From Oenanthe sinensis (Eukaryota; Streptophyta; Magnoliopsida; Apiales; Apiaceae): 64,000 bases of DNA. The notes below the pieces were generated by a model. It worked only from the letters and a program-made list of their open reading frames with translations. It was not told the origin of the DNA and ran no database searches. The stretch lies in the NCBI GenBank assembly GCA_028671895.1, contig CM053794.1, positions 17,284,501 to 17,348,500 on the forward strand. Reading direction: 5' to 3'. Shown here one piece after another: positions 22,026 through 31,765 of this stretch. A program made the translations under genes and the position numbers. How positions within the stretch are numbered: the first letter of the stretch is position 1; every line of letters starts with the position of its first letter.

Positions 22026-23415
22026 CTCCTAGGTGAGTTCTGTTGCAACCTGCTCAGTTTTAGAAGTTGATGCTTCATGAGATGGTGAAATTGTTTTCTC
22101 TCTCACTCTCCTCTCTCTGTTTTTGCATCAGGATCTCATCTTGGATTCTTACCTCTCCCTTACTATCATCTCCTTTTGCATCACATGCTAAGGTGGAACT
22201 CTCTTTGCTCACACCCTTTCCTTTTGCCACCTTAGAAGAATTTGAGGGCCCCTCATTCACACACTCTCCTTTTTCCAAGATATGCAAACCTTGCCTCTCA
22301 CACACCTCACCCACTCCACTCAATCCTAGTAGAGTATTGGCCACTTGAAGTGTTTCATTGGATGATTAATGAATTGGAAAGGTGTCAATCGATGGATAAG
22401 AAATATCCATCGATGGATGAATATTCGTTGATGGGAGCTCGTCGATGGATGTAAGGATATCCATTGATGGAAGTGAACTAGTCAATGGATGTTGGAATTT
22501 ATCAGTTGATTGAATAATATCCATTGACTTGAGAGAAGTTTCAGTAGGTACCTAATCAACCAAGGTGTTACCCTTATTTGGTGATACAGGTGAAAGTGTT
22601 GGCTCCACCCTGAGTTGCAAAGAGGGTGAATTTGAAACATTGAAGTTGTCAATCAATAATGCTTCTGAAGAAATAGATTTTGAGGGGGATTGAAGAGAAG
22701 AAATAGATAGAGAGTGGGGCTGTGCCTCAGGAAAATTCTGAGACACGTGAAAAGAAGAAACTGAAGGCTCCACCAAATTTGCATTTGGCTTTGCAGGTGT
22801 ATGTGTTCCCTATACAATACTTTTATCCTTCTTTCTCCTTTTGTATGGCTGTAGAACTTTGTGTCCCTCACCCCCATCTAATGGTCCTAGTTGAGACCTC
22901 TTTTCAATAGTTACACCTTGTTGAGAAGGTGCAACTAAGGATGTGTTTAAATCCTTTATCACAGCCTTAATCTGTTGAGAGATTGGGCTGGTGGCTGGCT
23001 GAACACGCTTAACCTCTCATTCCTTATTCTTCTGGCTTTCTTGATGTTGGCCAGTTCTCTCACCCTTATCAACCACCTTCACACTCCCCTTAGTTGTTTT
23101 TCTTTGTCTTTTGAGAGACTACTGAGGTGGTTTGTCTAGATTTGAGTTTGGAAGGTTGTGCAACTTGGGTAGGAGGGATGGGGGCATTTCCATCTCCCTC
23201 CATTGTTGCTTAAGGCAAAGAAATTTGAATACCAGAGGGAGAAAAGGAGAAATTGAGTTTCTTTAGATATACTTGGACAAAAGGAGGATAAATGAGGCAC
23301 AACTTAGGATGTAAGTTGATTCTCACAAGATCCTTGAAGACTCTTTTGTTTTGCATCCATGGCTCTAGTGTCTCCATATCTGCACTAATCTCATATTCTC
23401 CAATGGAGGTATTAA
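22026..23415 (-). pseudogene. S accessory region: broken low-complexity middle
   Basis: Short open pieces on the minus strand (22075-22344, 22552-22776) separated by stops. The text is Ser/Gln/Pro-rich (SVSSFHVSQNFPEAQPHSLS). A dense block of the S word (CAATCGATGGATAAG, ATCCATCGATGGATG and others) sits at 22385-22535. Coding-like sequence continues from the N-terminal domain through a frameshift at 23425 and a stop near 23213. Confidence 0.55.
22385..22535. repeat. Dispersed word array of S in the accessory region
   Basis: About eight variants of the S word in 150 bases, for example GTCAATCGATGGATAAG, ATATCCATCGATGGAT, TCGTCGATGGATG and TTATCAGTTGATTG. It lies inside what was coding sequence. 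Confidence 0.8.
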
Positions 23416-24048
23416 TTAACAGAAAAAAAATCTAGCAAAATAAATGTTATTTTTCCTAGAGGCCTTGGTTCTTAACTTAACAGATAATTCATTTAGGAGT
23501 AGTGTGCTAAAATTGAAGTACTTATCAAACAGGACAGAATAAGCAATTTCTTGCATACTTGTGGTAATTGCATCAAAATTACTTATTTTTCCTGAAAATA
23601 CTTTAATAATAGCATCAAAGAAATAACTCCATTCTTTCCTCAAATTTTTCCTAACGACCTCACCTAAACTAGTTTCAGCATTTGCATAGTTAACAGATTC
23701 TAGCATGTCCCTAATCTCATCTTCAGTTAGTGACCTATCACAATTATTTTCAGGTAATTCTAAGCATTCAGACAAACTGGTACTTGTAATAGTATAAGAG
23801 TTACCTCTACAAGTATAAGAGATTACATTCCCGTCTTGTGATACTTCTGCAGAGTTCCATAGTTCTTCAACAAACGAACAGACTATTGTTGGTGCTTCAC
23901 TGAGTGCTTTGGACACTTTGCAGTCTCCCAGAAATCTCATCAATGGATGAAAATCTACGGGAGCATCATCCACAATTAGACATGCAATGAAGTTGTTTTG
24001 TTCATAGGTGAACCTAGTTGAGGAAACAATCTTCTTTTGAGGTGCCAT
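23416..24048 (-). pseudogene. S accessory region: N-terminal domain
   Basis: Start chosen at 24048 (MAPQKKIVSS). A further 40 in-frame codons upstream are Leu/Phe-rich; they could be read as a signal-like segment but more likely are untranslated leader. The domain of about 200 residues has STRFTYEQNNFIACLIVDD, FHPLMRFLGDCKVSKAL, SYTCRGNSYTITSTSLSECL and LRKEWSYFFDAIIKVFSGK. It looks folded but belongs to no family I can name. It resembles in place the TFTFGNFEF domain of H. It ends in a run of T that shifts the frame (about 23425); coding text continues in another frame. Confidence 0.6.
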
Positions 24049-24735
24049 TACTGATTCTTGAGAGATTAAAAAGAACTTGAAAACGGATGAGTGGATTTGA
24101 CAAATAAAAAGAAACTTGAGAGAGAGAAACAGAGATACAACAATTAGAGATAGAAAATAAAATAGCAATTAAGAATGAAGCAATAATTATCGTTGCTATT
24201 TATATTTTCTGTGATTAAGAAGAATAGAATAGACAGTTTTAATTAAGGATATAGCCGTTGTGAGGAAAAATGAGTTAAATTTAATTACTGTAAATGACAA
24301 TCGATGGGTATGTTCATCTGTTGACAAATAAGGTAATTAATCAATGGCTATAATTTGATCAACGGATGAATAAAACTGTAGAAATTCTATTACCATCGAT
24401 GGATAAAATAAAGAATTAATCATTTATCGATCGATAAATAACTACCAGGGTAATTACCTGTCGATAGATAAATATCCATTGATAGGAATAAAATTTATCT
24501 ATTGATCAAATAAGAAAGAATTTATCAATCAATAAACAATTACTGAGGTAATTATTTGTCGATAGATAAATATCCATCGATAGTAATATATTTTATCTGT
24601 TGATCAAATATATCCATCGATAGTTGCTAAATATCCATTGACAATTAACACAATTATCAATTGATCACTTGGTTTCAACAGATAATTGTGAACAATGGCT
24701 ACAACAAAGAAAGAAAGCAAAACTTGGCATACATT
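24049..24735 (-). other. Spacer between pol and accessory region of S, with word array
   Basis: Non-coding stretch of about 690 bases. From 24295 to 24690 it is dense in the S word in both orientations (CCATCGATGGATAAA, TATCCATTGATAGG, TGTCGATAGATAAATATCC). A block pairing GGTAATTA(C/T)(C/T)TGTCGATAGATAAATATCC with a nearby word is present twice (about 24450 and 24550). It probably holds the splice acceptor or internal promoter for the downstream region, but I cannot point to a site. Confidence 0.6.
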
Positions 24736-27219
24736 TCAAGATTGAGTAAAATTAAGCATACCTAACTCACAGACTAATCTATTAAAAGTAGATTCATCTA
24801 GAGGTTTGGTAAAAATGTCTGCAAGTTGTTGTTCACTAGGGACAAAATGTAATTCAACTGTACCATTCATTACATGTTCCCTAATGAAATGATACCTTAT
24901 GTCAATGTGTTTGGTTCTGGAATGTTGCACATGATTTTCTGTTATTGCAATGACACTTGTATTATCACAGAAAATAAGAATCTTGTTCATGTTGAACCCA
25001 TAGTCAAATAATTGATTCCTCATCCATAATAATTGAGCACAACAACTTCCAGCAGCAATGTACTCAGCTTCTGCAGTTGAAGTTGATACTGAGTGTTGCT
25101 TTTTGCTAAACCATGACACAAGTTTGTTTCCTAGAAATTGACAGGTGCCTGTAGTACTTTTCCTGTCTATTTTGCAACCTGCATAATCTGCATCTGAGTA
25201 GCCTATTAGATTAAAACCAGAATCTCTAGGATACCAAATACCTAAATTTGATGTGCCCTTGAGATATCTAAAAATTCTTTTAATAGCCACTAAATGAGAT
25301 TCTCTAGGATCAGCCTGAAATCTAGCACATAAGCATGTAGAGAACATTATGTCTGGCCTACTAGCAGTTAAATATAAAAGTGAGCCTACCATGCCTCTAT
25401 AACTTGAAATATCCACTTTAGCTTCTTTAGTGTTTAATTCAAGTTTGGTGGCAGTGGCCGTGGGAGTTTTTGCAGAAGAACATTCACTTAAGTCAAATTT
25501 CTTTAACAAGTAATGAATGTACTTTGTTTGATTTATAAAAATACCATCCTTAACTTGTTTGACTTGCAAACCAAGAAAGTATGTAAGTTCTCCCATCATG
25601 CTTATTTCATATTTATTCTGCATTAATTTGGCAAACTTTTTGCAAAGTCCCTCATTAGTTGAGCCAAAAATAATGTCATCCACATATATTTGTACAAGAG
25701 TAATAGAGCCATTGACATTTCTACTGAATAGAGTTTTATCAACAGTACCTCTTGTGAAGTGATTCTCAATGAGGAACTGAGATAAAGTGTCATACCAGGC
25801 CCTTGGTGCTTTCTTCAAGCCATAGAGTGCTTTGAGTAGATAGTAGACAAAGTCAGGGAAATTTGGATCTTCAAAGCCAGGAGGTTGTTCCACAAAGACT
25901 TCATCTTCTAATATTCCATTCGGAAATGCACTCTTTACATCCATCTGGTAGACTTTGAAATTAGCATGTGCAGCATAAACTAGAAAGATTCTGATTGCTT
26001 CCAGCCTTGCAACTGGTGCAAAAGTTTCATCAAAATCAATTCCTTCTTCCTGTGAGTATCTATTTGCCACAAGCCTTGCTTTGTTTCTCTTCACAGTACC
26101 AGTTTCATCCATTTTGTTTCTGAATACCCATTTTGTACCAATTACTGATCTATCTGTTGGTTTGGGCACCAGCTTCCACACTTTATTTCTTTCAAATTGA
26201 TTGAGTTCCTCTTGCATAGCTAAAACCCAATCAGGATCCAAGAGAGCATCTTCAACTCTTTTAGGTTCTTCTTGAGATAGGAAGCTGTTATACATACACT
26301 CATTTTGAGTAGCACTTCTTGTCTTGACACCATCTTCTGCATTTCTAATGATTAGTTCAAATGGATGGCTTTTTGTCCATTTTTTTCGAGGAGGCAAATT
26401 TTGCCTTGATGATAAAGCTTCATTATCATTAGTATTGTACTCAAATTGATTTGAATTTGTGGACTGATTCTGAAACCCTCCCCCTGAATTGGATACCCTA
26501 GATGTAGAGTGTTGATTATCCATTGAAGGATTATCAGTTGATGGAATTCTGTCAACTGATAAATTATCCATTGATGCAGAAACATTAACTGATATTGGGT
26601 TTCTGAGTACTTGTGATTTTACAATTTTTGCTTCTTCATCATTATATACATCATTTGATTCATTCTCAAAATGCAGTGTGTCATGATTTCCTTCATCAAA
26701 CAGCCCTTGAATCTTCTTATCATCAAAAACTACATGTACAGATTCCATAACAATGTGTAGTCTAAGATTATAGACTCTATAGGCTATGCTTGATAGTGCA
26801 TACCCAAAAAATATAGCTTCATCAGCTTTGACTTCAAATTTTCTTAGGTTTTCACCTTGATTCTTTAGCACATAGCATTTGCAACCAAAGACATGAAGAA
26901 ATTCCACCTTTGGCTTTTTGTTTTTCTTGATCAATTGATAAGGGGTCTTTTCTTGAGCTTGATTTACTATGGAGATGTTTTGAGTGTAACATGCTGTGTT
27001 AATGGCCTCATCCCAGAAGTATGTTGGTAATTTAGCATCTTCCAACATAGTTCTAGCTGCTTCAATCAATGTCCTGTTCTTCCTTTCAACTACCCCATTT
27101 TGTTGAGGTGTTCTTGGTGCAGAGAAGGTGTGTATGATTCCTTTAGATTCATAGAACTCCTTCATTGTGGAATTTTTAAATTCTGTTCCATTGTCACTTC
27201 TTATTTTCTTTACATCCAA
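24736..27219 (-). CDS. S pol: integrase C-half, reverse transcriptase and RNase H (827 open codons)
   Basis: The longest open frame in the window; it is an internal part of pol, not a gene with its own start. The integrase core keeps D9 (RSDNGTEF) and E45 (NGVVERKNRT) with 35 residues between. A linker at about 170-270 contains SMDNLSVDRIPSTDN-type text made by the S word. RVT_2 reverse transcriptase follows with WVFRNKMDETG, QMDVKSAFPNG and the active site YVDDIIFGST at about residue 512. RNase H has SDADYAG (about 671), STAEAEYIA and HIDIRYHFIRE, ending at LADIFTKPLD. All visible RT and RNase H catalytic residues are present. YVDDIIFGST fits the SIRE/Maximus lineage. Frameshifts and a stop upstream prevent normal translation from gag. 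Confidence 0.93.
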   Translation of the reverse strand: MDVKKIRSDNGTEFKNSTMKEFYESKGIIHTFSAPRTPQQNGVVERKNRTLIEAARTMLEDAKLPTYFWDEAINTACYTQNISIVNQAQEKTPYQLIKKNKKPKVEFLHVFGCKCYVLKNQGENLRKFEVKADEAIFFGYALSSIAYRVYNLRLHIVMESVHVVFDDKKIQGLFDEGNHDTLHFENESNDVYNDEEAKIVKSQVLRNPISVNVSASMDNLSVDRIPSTDNPSMDNQHSTSRVSNSGGGFQNQSTNSNQFEYNTNDNEALSSRQNLPPRKKWTKSHPFELIIRNAEDGVKTRSATQNECMYNSFLSQEEPKRVEDALLDPDWVLAMQEELNQFERNKVWKLVPKPTDRSVIGTKWVFRNKMDETGTVKRNKARLVANRYSQEEGIDFDETFAPVARLEAIRIFLVYAAHANFKVYQMDVKSAFPNGILEDEVFVEQPPGFEDPNFPDFVYYLLKALYGLKKAPRAWYDTLSQFLIENHFTRGTVDKTLFSRNVNGSITLVQIYVDDIIFGSTNEGLCKKFAKLMQNKYEISMMGELTYFLGLQVKQVKDGIFINQTKYIHYLLKKFDLSECSSAKTPTATATKLELNTKEAKVDISSYRGMVGSLLYLTASRPDIMFSTCLCARFQADPRESHLVAIKRIFRYLKGTSNLGIWYPRDSGFNLIGYSDADYAGCKIDRKSTTGTCQFLGNKLVSWFSKKQHSVSTSTAEAEYIAAGSCCAQLLWMRNQLFDYGFNMNKILIFCDNTSVIAITENHVQHSRTKHIDIRYHFIREHVMNGTVELHFVPSEQQLADIFTKPLDESTFNRLVCELGMLNFTQS

Positions 27220-27664
27220 TCCAAGACTTTTCTCAACTTCTCTTATGTGCTTGATGATGAGATGACTAGCTTCATCCTTTGAATGCAGAAAATAAGTCCA
27301 TGAGAACCTTGAAAATCATCCACAATGACTAGAGCATACTTCTTCTTTGCAATGGAATGATATTTACAGGACCAAACAAATCCATGTGTAATAACTCAAG
27401 TGGCTTCTCAATTGATGATTCCAATTTTGACTTGAATGATGCCTTCCTTTGTTTCCCTTTCTGACAGGCATCACAAAGTCCATCCTTGACAAATTCCATT
27501 TGTGGTAAGCCTCTCACTTGATTTTTCTTGACCAACTGATTCATGGCCTTGAAATTTAAATGAGCTAATTTCCTATGCCATAGCCAACTTTCATTTGTAC
27601 TTGCCTTAGAGAGAAGACAAGTCATTGAATCTGCATTTGTTGAATTGAAGTCAGCTATGTACAC
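27220..27664 (-). pseudogene. S pol: integrase zinc-binding domain and first core part
   Basis: Open piece 27664-27329 with the gag-pre-integrase/HHCC module: WLWHRKLAHLNFKAMNQ supplies the histidines and LCDACQKGKQ the cysteines. The core starts at LLHMDLFGPVN, whose Asp is the first of the D-D-E triad. A frameshift follows just after DLFGPVN (about 27330), and another restores the frame of the 827-codon piece. A TGA stop upstream separates it from the protease. Confidence 0.88.
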
Positions 27665-27667
27665 ATT

Positions 27668-28018
27668 TCATTTTCTATTCCCAGTCATAACCAGGCTTCC
27701 ATCTTCCTTGTTGGAAATTATGCATGCTTCAGTTGTGAAACAAACTTTATTTCCATTATCACATAGTTGACTTATGCTTAACAAATTATGTCGTAAGCCA
27801 TCAACTAATGCAACAGGTTCAATGATGACATTCTCTTTTGAAATCAAGCCATATCCCATGGTGTACCCTATGCTGTCATCTCGAAAAGTTACTCCAGGGC
27901 CAGCTTTCTCCTCAAACTTTGTGAGCATGGATTTATCTCCAGTCATGTGTCTTGAACACTCACTGTCCAAGTACCAAAGATTTCTTCTTTTTCCCTTCAC
28001 AGAGTCAAAAACAATCAA
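27668..28018 (-). pseudogene. S pol: aspartic protease with altered active site
   Basis: 116 open codons. The retropepsin site reads WYLDSECSRHMTG, where this lineage has D-S-G-C; Gly to Glu at this position should abolish activity. HNLLSISQLCDNGNKVCF marks the link to the integrase zinc domain. A frame change at 28005-28018 separates it from gag and a TGA at 27665-27667 ends it. The protease normally cuts the Gag-Pol polyprotein in the particle. Confidence 0.88.
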
Positions 28019-29372
28019 GTTGATTTTGGCAAGTTGCCTTGGGTCCTTTCTTATTAGTTGCTATCTTTGGCTTGTTTTCCAATTTTTGTACCTTTGGTTT
28101 AGGTGGTTTTACTTCCACTTCAACCTTAGGTGTTGGTTTCCTTACCTCAGAATTCTCAGTGCTAATATTTGGAATATTCATGCTTGCAGAATTGGAGAAA
28201 TTTGGAGCATGAAAATTGTTAAGCATATTATATGGCATAGTAGGCATATTCATGTTGGCAAATGCAAGATATGGATTAAACATATAAGGCATTGATGCAT
28301 ATTGCGCATGAATAGCATGAGAATCAACTAAATGAGGAAAAACAGAATTATAATGCATGTTAGGTATACCATGCACATTGGTGGCTGCAGGCATATTGAT
28401 CTTGCATTGCACAGATAAGTGATTTTTGCTACCACACTTAGCACATATCTTCCTAGGAGCATACTTGTCAGGTGTGTAGTTATTGTGCTTGTTTATGCCT
28501 ACTTTACCATTTCTATTTTTCTTCTTCTTCTCATTTGACTTAATATTAGGTTCTATCTTCTCTAATTTCTCCTTCAATTGATCTTTAGATAAGAATCCAA
28601 TATTAGCTTTTTCAACTTTGACTTCAGATTTAGAGGAGCTACTTTCTTTGACAAATTTAACAGGTCTGTTCAGCTTAGTTTTTGAAGCAAATTGCTTAAC
28701 AGTTGATGATTCCTCAATCGATGGATAATTATCCAGTAAAATAATGTTATCAATCGATGGATGATTATCCGTTGAATTGACATTATCAATCGATGGATAA
28801 TTCTTATCAGTTGATTCAGAATTAGCAATCGATTGCTTCTTTTCCGAGGATTGATTTTCATCAATGGCTATTCTCTCAAGAGTTTCTGACAACATAGTGA
28901 AAGAGTTTTTTCCATGAATGTCATTCATCTTCTGACTGGCTTTACTAGACCTGTTCCACCTATCAATGGTTCTTAGTTCTTCTTCTAATTTTTCCTTCAA
29001 ATTCTCTATTTCCTTTTTACACTCAACTAGTTCTTTTCTAGCATCTTTGTTTTCCACCTTGAGTCTATCCATTTGCACTAGCTCTCCCTCTAAATAATTT
29101 TTTCTTTCAGTGAGAGTTTCTAAGGAGATTTTTAGCCTAGTGTTCTCTTTGTTTAAGGACTTGAGAGTGACATGCAAATTATACAATTCATTTGACATTT
29201 TAGTAATTGTAATATTGTATTCATCTTTGGATAACTCAGATAGATTTGTAGAAATTACCTGATTGCTAGAAGAACTTGCTTCCTGATCATCATGATTAGC
29301 CATTAGTGCAAGGTTGATGTATTTTTCTTCTTCAGAATCATCCTCAGCAGCCCAATCTTTTTCCTCTATCAC
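28005..29372 (-). pseudogene. S gag: C-terminal coiled-coil and second zinc knuckle (455 codons)
   Basis: It opens with an acidic segment EEKDWAAEDDSEEEKYINLA, then a long coiled coil (ELYNLHVTLKSLNKENTRLK, VECKKEIENLKEKLEEELR). A linker made from the S word follows (NYPSIDNVNSTDNHPSIDN), and then a second knuckle CAKCGSKNHLSVQC near residue 310, followed by a Met/Pro/Asn-rich tail. A TAG at 29379-29381 separates it from the preceding gag piece; otherwise the reading continues. Two separated knuckles with a coiled coil between fit the large SIRE-type Gag. Confidence 0.8.
28700..28860. repeat. Dispersed word array of S within gag
   Basis: Copies such as TCAATCGATGGATAATTAT occur at about 28715, 28750 and 28785, with ATCAGTTGAT at 28806. 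Translated on the minus strand they give the YPSIDN and HPSIDN repeats. Confidence 0.85.
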
Positions 29373-29381
29373 AAAAGCTTT

Positions 29382-30056
29382 CTATCTTTGTTTAAGCAAG
29401 TCAAAGTACTTCTTCTTATAGTCAATACCATCACTAAACTTTGACTTCTTTTCCATTTTTGGCTTTCTGCATTCATTAGAAAAATGACCAGCCAATCCAC
29501 AGTTGAAACATTTGAATTGAGTCTTGTCAACAAGATTTTTTCTTTGTTGATTGTCTCTCTTGAACTGAGATCCAGGCCTTTGCATTGGATTGCTCTTGAA
29601 TTTAAGTTTTGAAAATTTTCTTGATAGAAAAGCCAAATGCTCATATATTTCGTCCATTTTATCCTTGGTGTATGACTCATCATCCTCAACTGTTTCTTTT
29701 CCTTTCCCAGTTGAAGATTCATCATATCTAACACCACTTGCACAATTGCCATGACCTTCTTTCTTCCCTTCTTTGACAGCAACATCTTCACCTGATTCTT
29801 CAACTTGCTTATCCTTGACCACCAAAGCAATGGACTTTTCTCTCTTCTGACTTTTCTCAATTTTCTCATCTTGTTGTAGTTCCAACTCATAGGTTTTCAA
29901 GATGCCATATAGCTTGTCAAGAGTATATTCTTTAAAGTCAGGAGATTGTCTTATAGAAACAATCATTGGTTTCCATTCCTTGGGTAAGGACCTCAAAAAT
30001 TTGAGGTTGGTATCTTCAACAGCATACACTCTTCCATATAGCTTCAGCTCATTCAA
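29382..30056 (-). pseudogene. S gag: capsid end and first zinc knuckle (224 codons)
   Basis: Continues UBN2-type gag: LPKEWKPMIVSIRQSPDFKE, YTLDKLYGILKTYELELQQ. Charged linkers follow, then the knuckle CFNCGLAGHFSNEC (C-x2-C-x4-H-x4-C). A stop (TAA at about 30063) separates it from the N-terminal piece and another (TAG, 29379-29381) from the C-terminal piece. Confidence 0.88.
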
Positions 30057-30062
30057 CAGCTT

Positions 30063-30532
30063 TTAAAACCTGCTATATGTGTCATTGATTGCTTCGCCAC
30101 TCTTAAAATGAAAGGCTTCATATTTTTTAATCAAGAGTTGCATCTTATTCTTTCTTACTTGTTCAATGCCTTCACATAGAGTTTGAAGAGTGTCCCATAC
30201 TTCCTTGGATGTTGTACAGTTGATAACATTGTCGAACATATCCTTGTCAAGACCATTGAATAAAATATTCATAGCCTTTTTATCCTTATGTACTTCCTTC
30301 TCATCCTCATCTGTGTATTCACTTACAGGTTTTGGAATGAGTTTGTCTGGTGCCTGAGTACCATCTGCATTTACACATGTAACTATCTTCATAGGCACAT
30401 GTGGACCTTTCTCTATGCAGTGAACATAGGAAGGATCAATGGATAGCAGATGCAAGTGTATTTTCCCTTCCAAGGAAAATACTCATCTTTCTCTAGAACT
30501 GGATTCTTTACTCTTGTGTCTTTTTGACCCAT
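30063..30532 (-). pseudogene. S gag: N-terminal part
   Basis: The likely start is the ATG at 30530-30532 (MGQKDTRVKNP), only about 40 bases inside the primer-binding site. A frameshift at the GGGAAAA run near 30468 leads into the frame of IHLHLLSIDPSYVHCIEKG, with the UBN2 landmarks KEVWDTLQTLCEGIEQV and KYEAFHFKSGEAINDTYSRF. It ends at a TAA where related elements have Gln. Gag forms the particle shell; this copy cannot make a full-length one. Confidence 0.85.
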
Positions 30533-30574
30533 ACTTGATGTACTTTTAGATATTAACTTTCTGTATGTTGAAAG

Positions 30575-30590
30575 CTAGGCTCTGATACCA
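30575..30590 (-). other. Primer-binding site of S
   Basis: Coding-strand TGGTATCAGAGCCTAG, two bases inside the 5' LTR end AATAACA. It is complementary in type to the 3' end of plant initiator tRNA-Met, the usual Copia primer. Confidence 0.92.
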
Positions 30591-30592
30591 AT

Positions 30593-31760
30593 TGTTATTT
30601 GCCCTTAAGTACACTAAGTTTGGAGAAGGGGGAGTTGAATACAAACTTAAGAATTATTTAAATTCTTGCGGATTTAAGTTTGTTCAACTAGAGTGTTTGA
30701 GTGTATATATATAAAACTGATTGAACTAAGAATGCAAAAATTAAAGTATTGAAAATAGAACAAACAATATTAAAAATTACTAGTGGATTGGTTTTCCACT
30801 AGAATGTTTTTGCTTTCAATTAATCTTGGTAAAAATACCAAGCTGCTTACAAAGTGTTTCTGCACAGTAGTCCTTACAATCTTTTCACTGTGTTTTTTTT
30901 TTGCTACTTTGCTACAATGAACTACTAACCACTATATAGTGGTTTTCTTCACTTCTAATTCATATCGACAGTTAACATTATAAAATTACAACTTACAATG
31001 TTTACATGAAAATAGAAATTAGCTACTTGAACAGTCTTCTTTGGACCTGTCTAGTCTTGAAAGTATCTTTGTCTTGATGCATTCCTTGAAGACTGTGTTG
31101 CCTTGAAAGTCTTCACAATCCTAACAGGACTGTGTTCCAATGATTCAGTTTCTGCACAGTTTCCTTTCTTCTTGTCTTTAACTAAATTGGGAAACCTTAA
31201 TCAACTGATAAATGCTGTTAAGCATATCAGTTGATTCTCCTTTGCTCATCCATCGATGGATAGGATATCCATTGATCAGTTATTGAATCGATAGCTATTT
31301 GAGTTATCCATCGACTCCCTATCCATTGATGATCCCTTATCCGTTGATTGCCTTTATCCGTTGATGACTTGTATCCGTTGATAGCTTTTATCCGTTGAGT
31401 ACTGTCTTCATCCATCGACTCCAATATCAGTTGATCACTTCACTTGTGAGAATTCTGACTTGGAATATTTACAATTGATCAGCCATTCTTCACATCAGTT
31501 GAGAAGCTATAAATTGAAGTCAATAACATCAGTCAACTATTTCATAGCATTCATTGATGCAACACAATCAATTGATAATGAAACATGAATCAAATGTTAC
31601 AATCAAGTTTATCAGTTGATAAACAAGCTTCAAATGATAACTGGTTTCCTAGTCAATGGATATTTATAAGTCACATATCCATCGACCAGTTACAATGAAT
31701 TTTAAATCCCTATTGAAATTCTAAGTAATTTGTTATCATCAAAACTCATAATTCCCGACA
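30593..31760 (-). repeat. 5' LTR of S (1168 bp)
   Basis: Coding strand TGTCGGGAATTATGAG to CAAATAACA. It aligns over its whole length with 18736-19904. It carries the same palindromic TATA region (30927-30944) and the same word array (31200-31690). Small differences include a 3-base indel in the CACAGTAGTCC segment and scattered transitions. Confidence 0.95.
30927..30944 (-). promoter_or_regulatory. Palindromic TATA region in the S 5' LTR
   Basis: AACCACTATATAGTGGTT, identical to the copy in the 3' LTR. In this LTR it would drive the genomic transcript of S. Confidence 0.5.
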
Positions 31761-31765
31761 AGATC
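31761..31765. repeat. Right target-site duplication of S (AGATC)
   Basis: Perfect match to 18731-18735. It marks the insertion point in the old Copia gag linker. Confidence 0.95.

Larger units (their letters stand above)
18736..31760 (-). mobile_element. Element S: full-length SIRE-like Copia (13,025 bp)
   Basis: A complete minus-strand element with two LTRs of 1168-1169 bp, perfect AGATC target duplications, a tRNA-iMet-type primer-binding site, a gag with two zinc knuckles, pol, a spacer, a long accessory open region and a polypurine tract. It is inserted between the UBN2-type part and the zinc knuckle of the old Copia gag. By eye the LTRs differ at about ten of the first 300 bases, so it is younger than its host. 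Several stops and frameshifts make it non-autonomous, although the 827-codon pol piece is open. Confidence 0.95.

Noticed and set aside
24049..24168. Signal peptide on the S accessory protein
   Set aside because: The Leu/Phe-rich 40 codons lie upstream of a better start (24048) and have no counterpart that I can see in H; more likely untranslated leader.
24295..24690. CRISPR-like array
   Set aside because: The repeated word is short, varies, occurs in both orientations and has irregular spacing; the context is a plant retrotransposon.
27774..28295. 173-codon plus-strand open frame
   Set aside because: It is antisense to the gag/protease region of S and has no recognisable domain; a shadow of the minus-strand coding sequence.
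30575..30590. tRNA fragment or tRNA gene
   Set aside because: Only 16 bases match the tRNA-iMet end, as expected for a primer-binding site; no cloverleaf is present nearby. The same applies to 57371-57384, 36428 and 45182.
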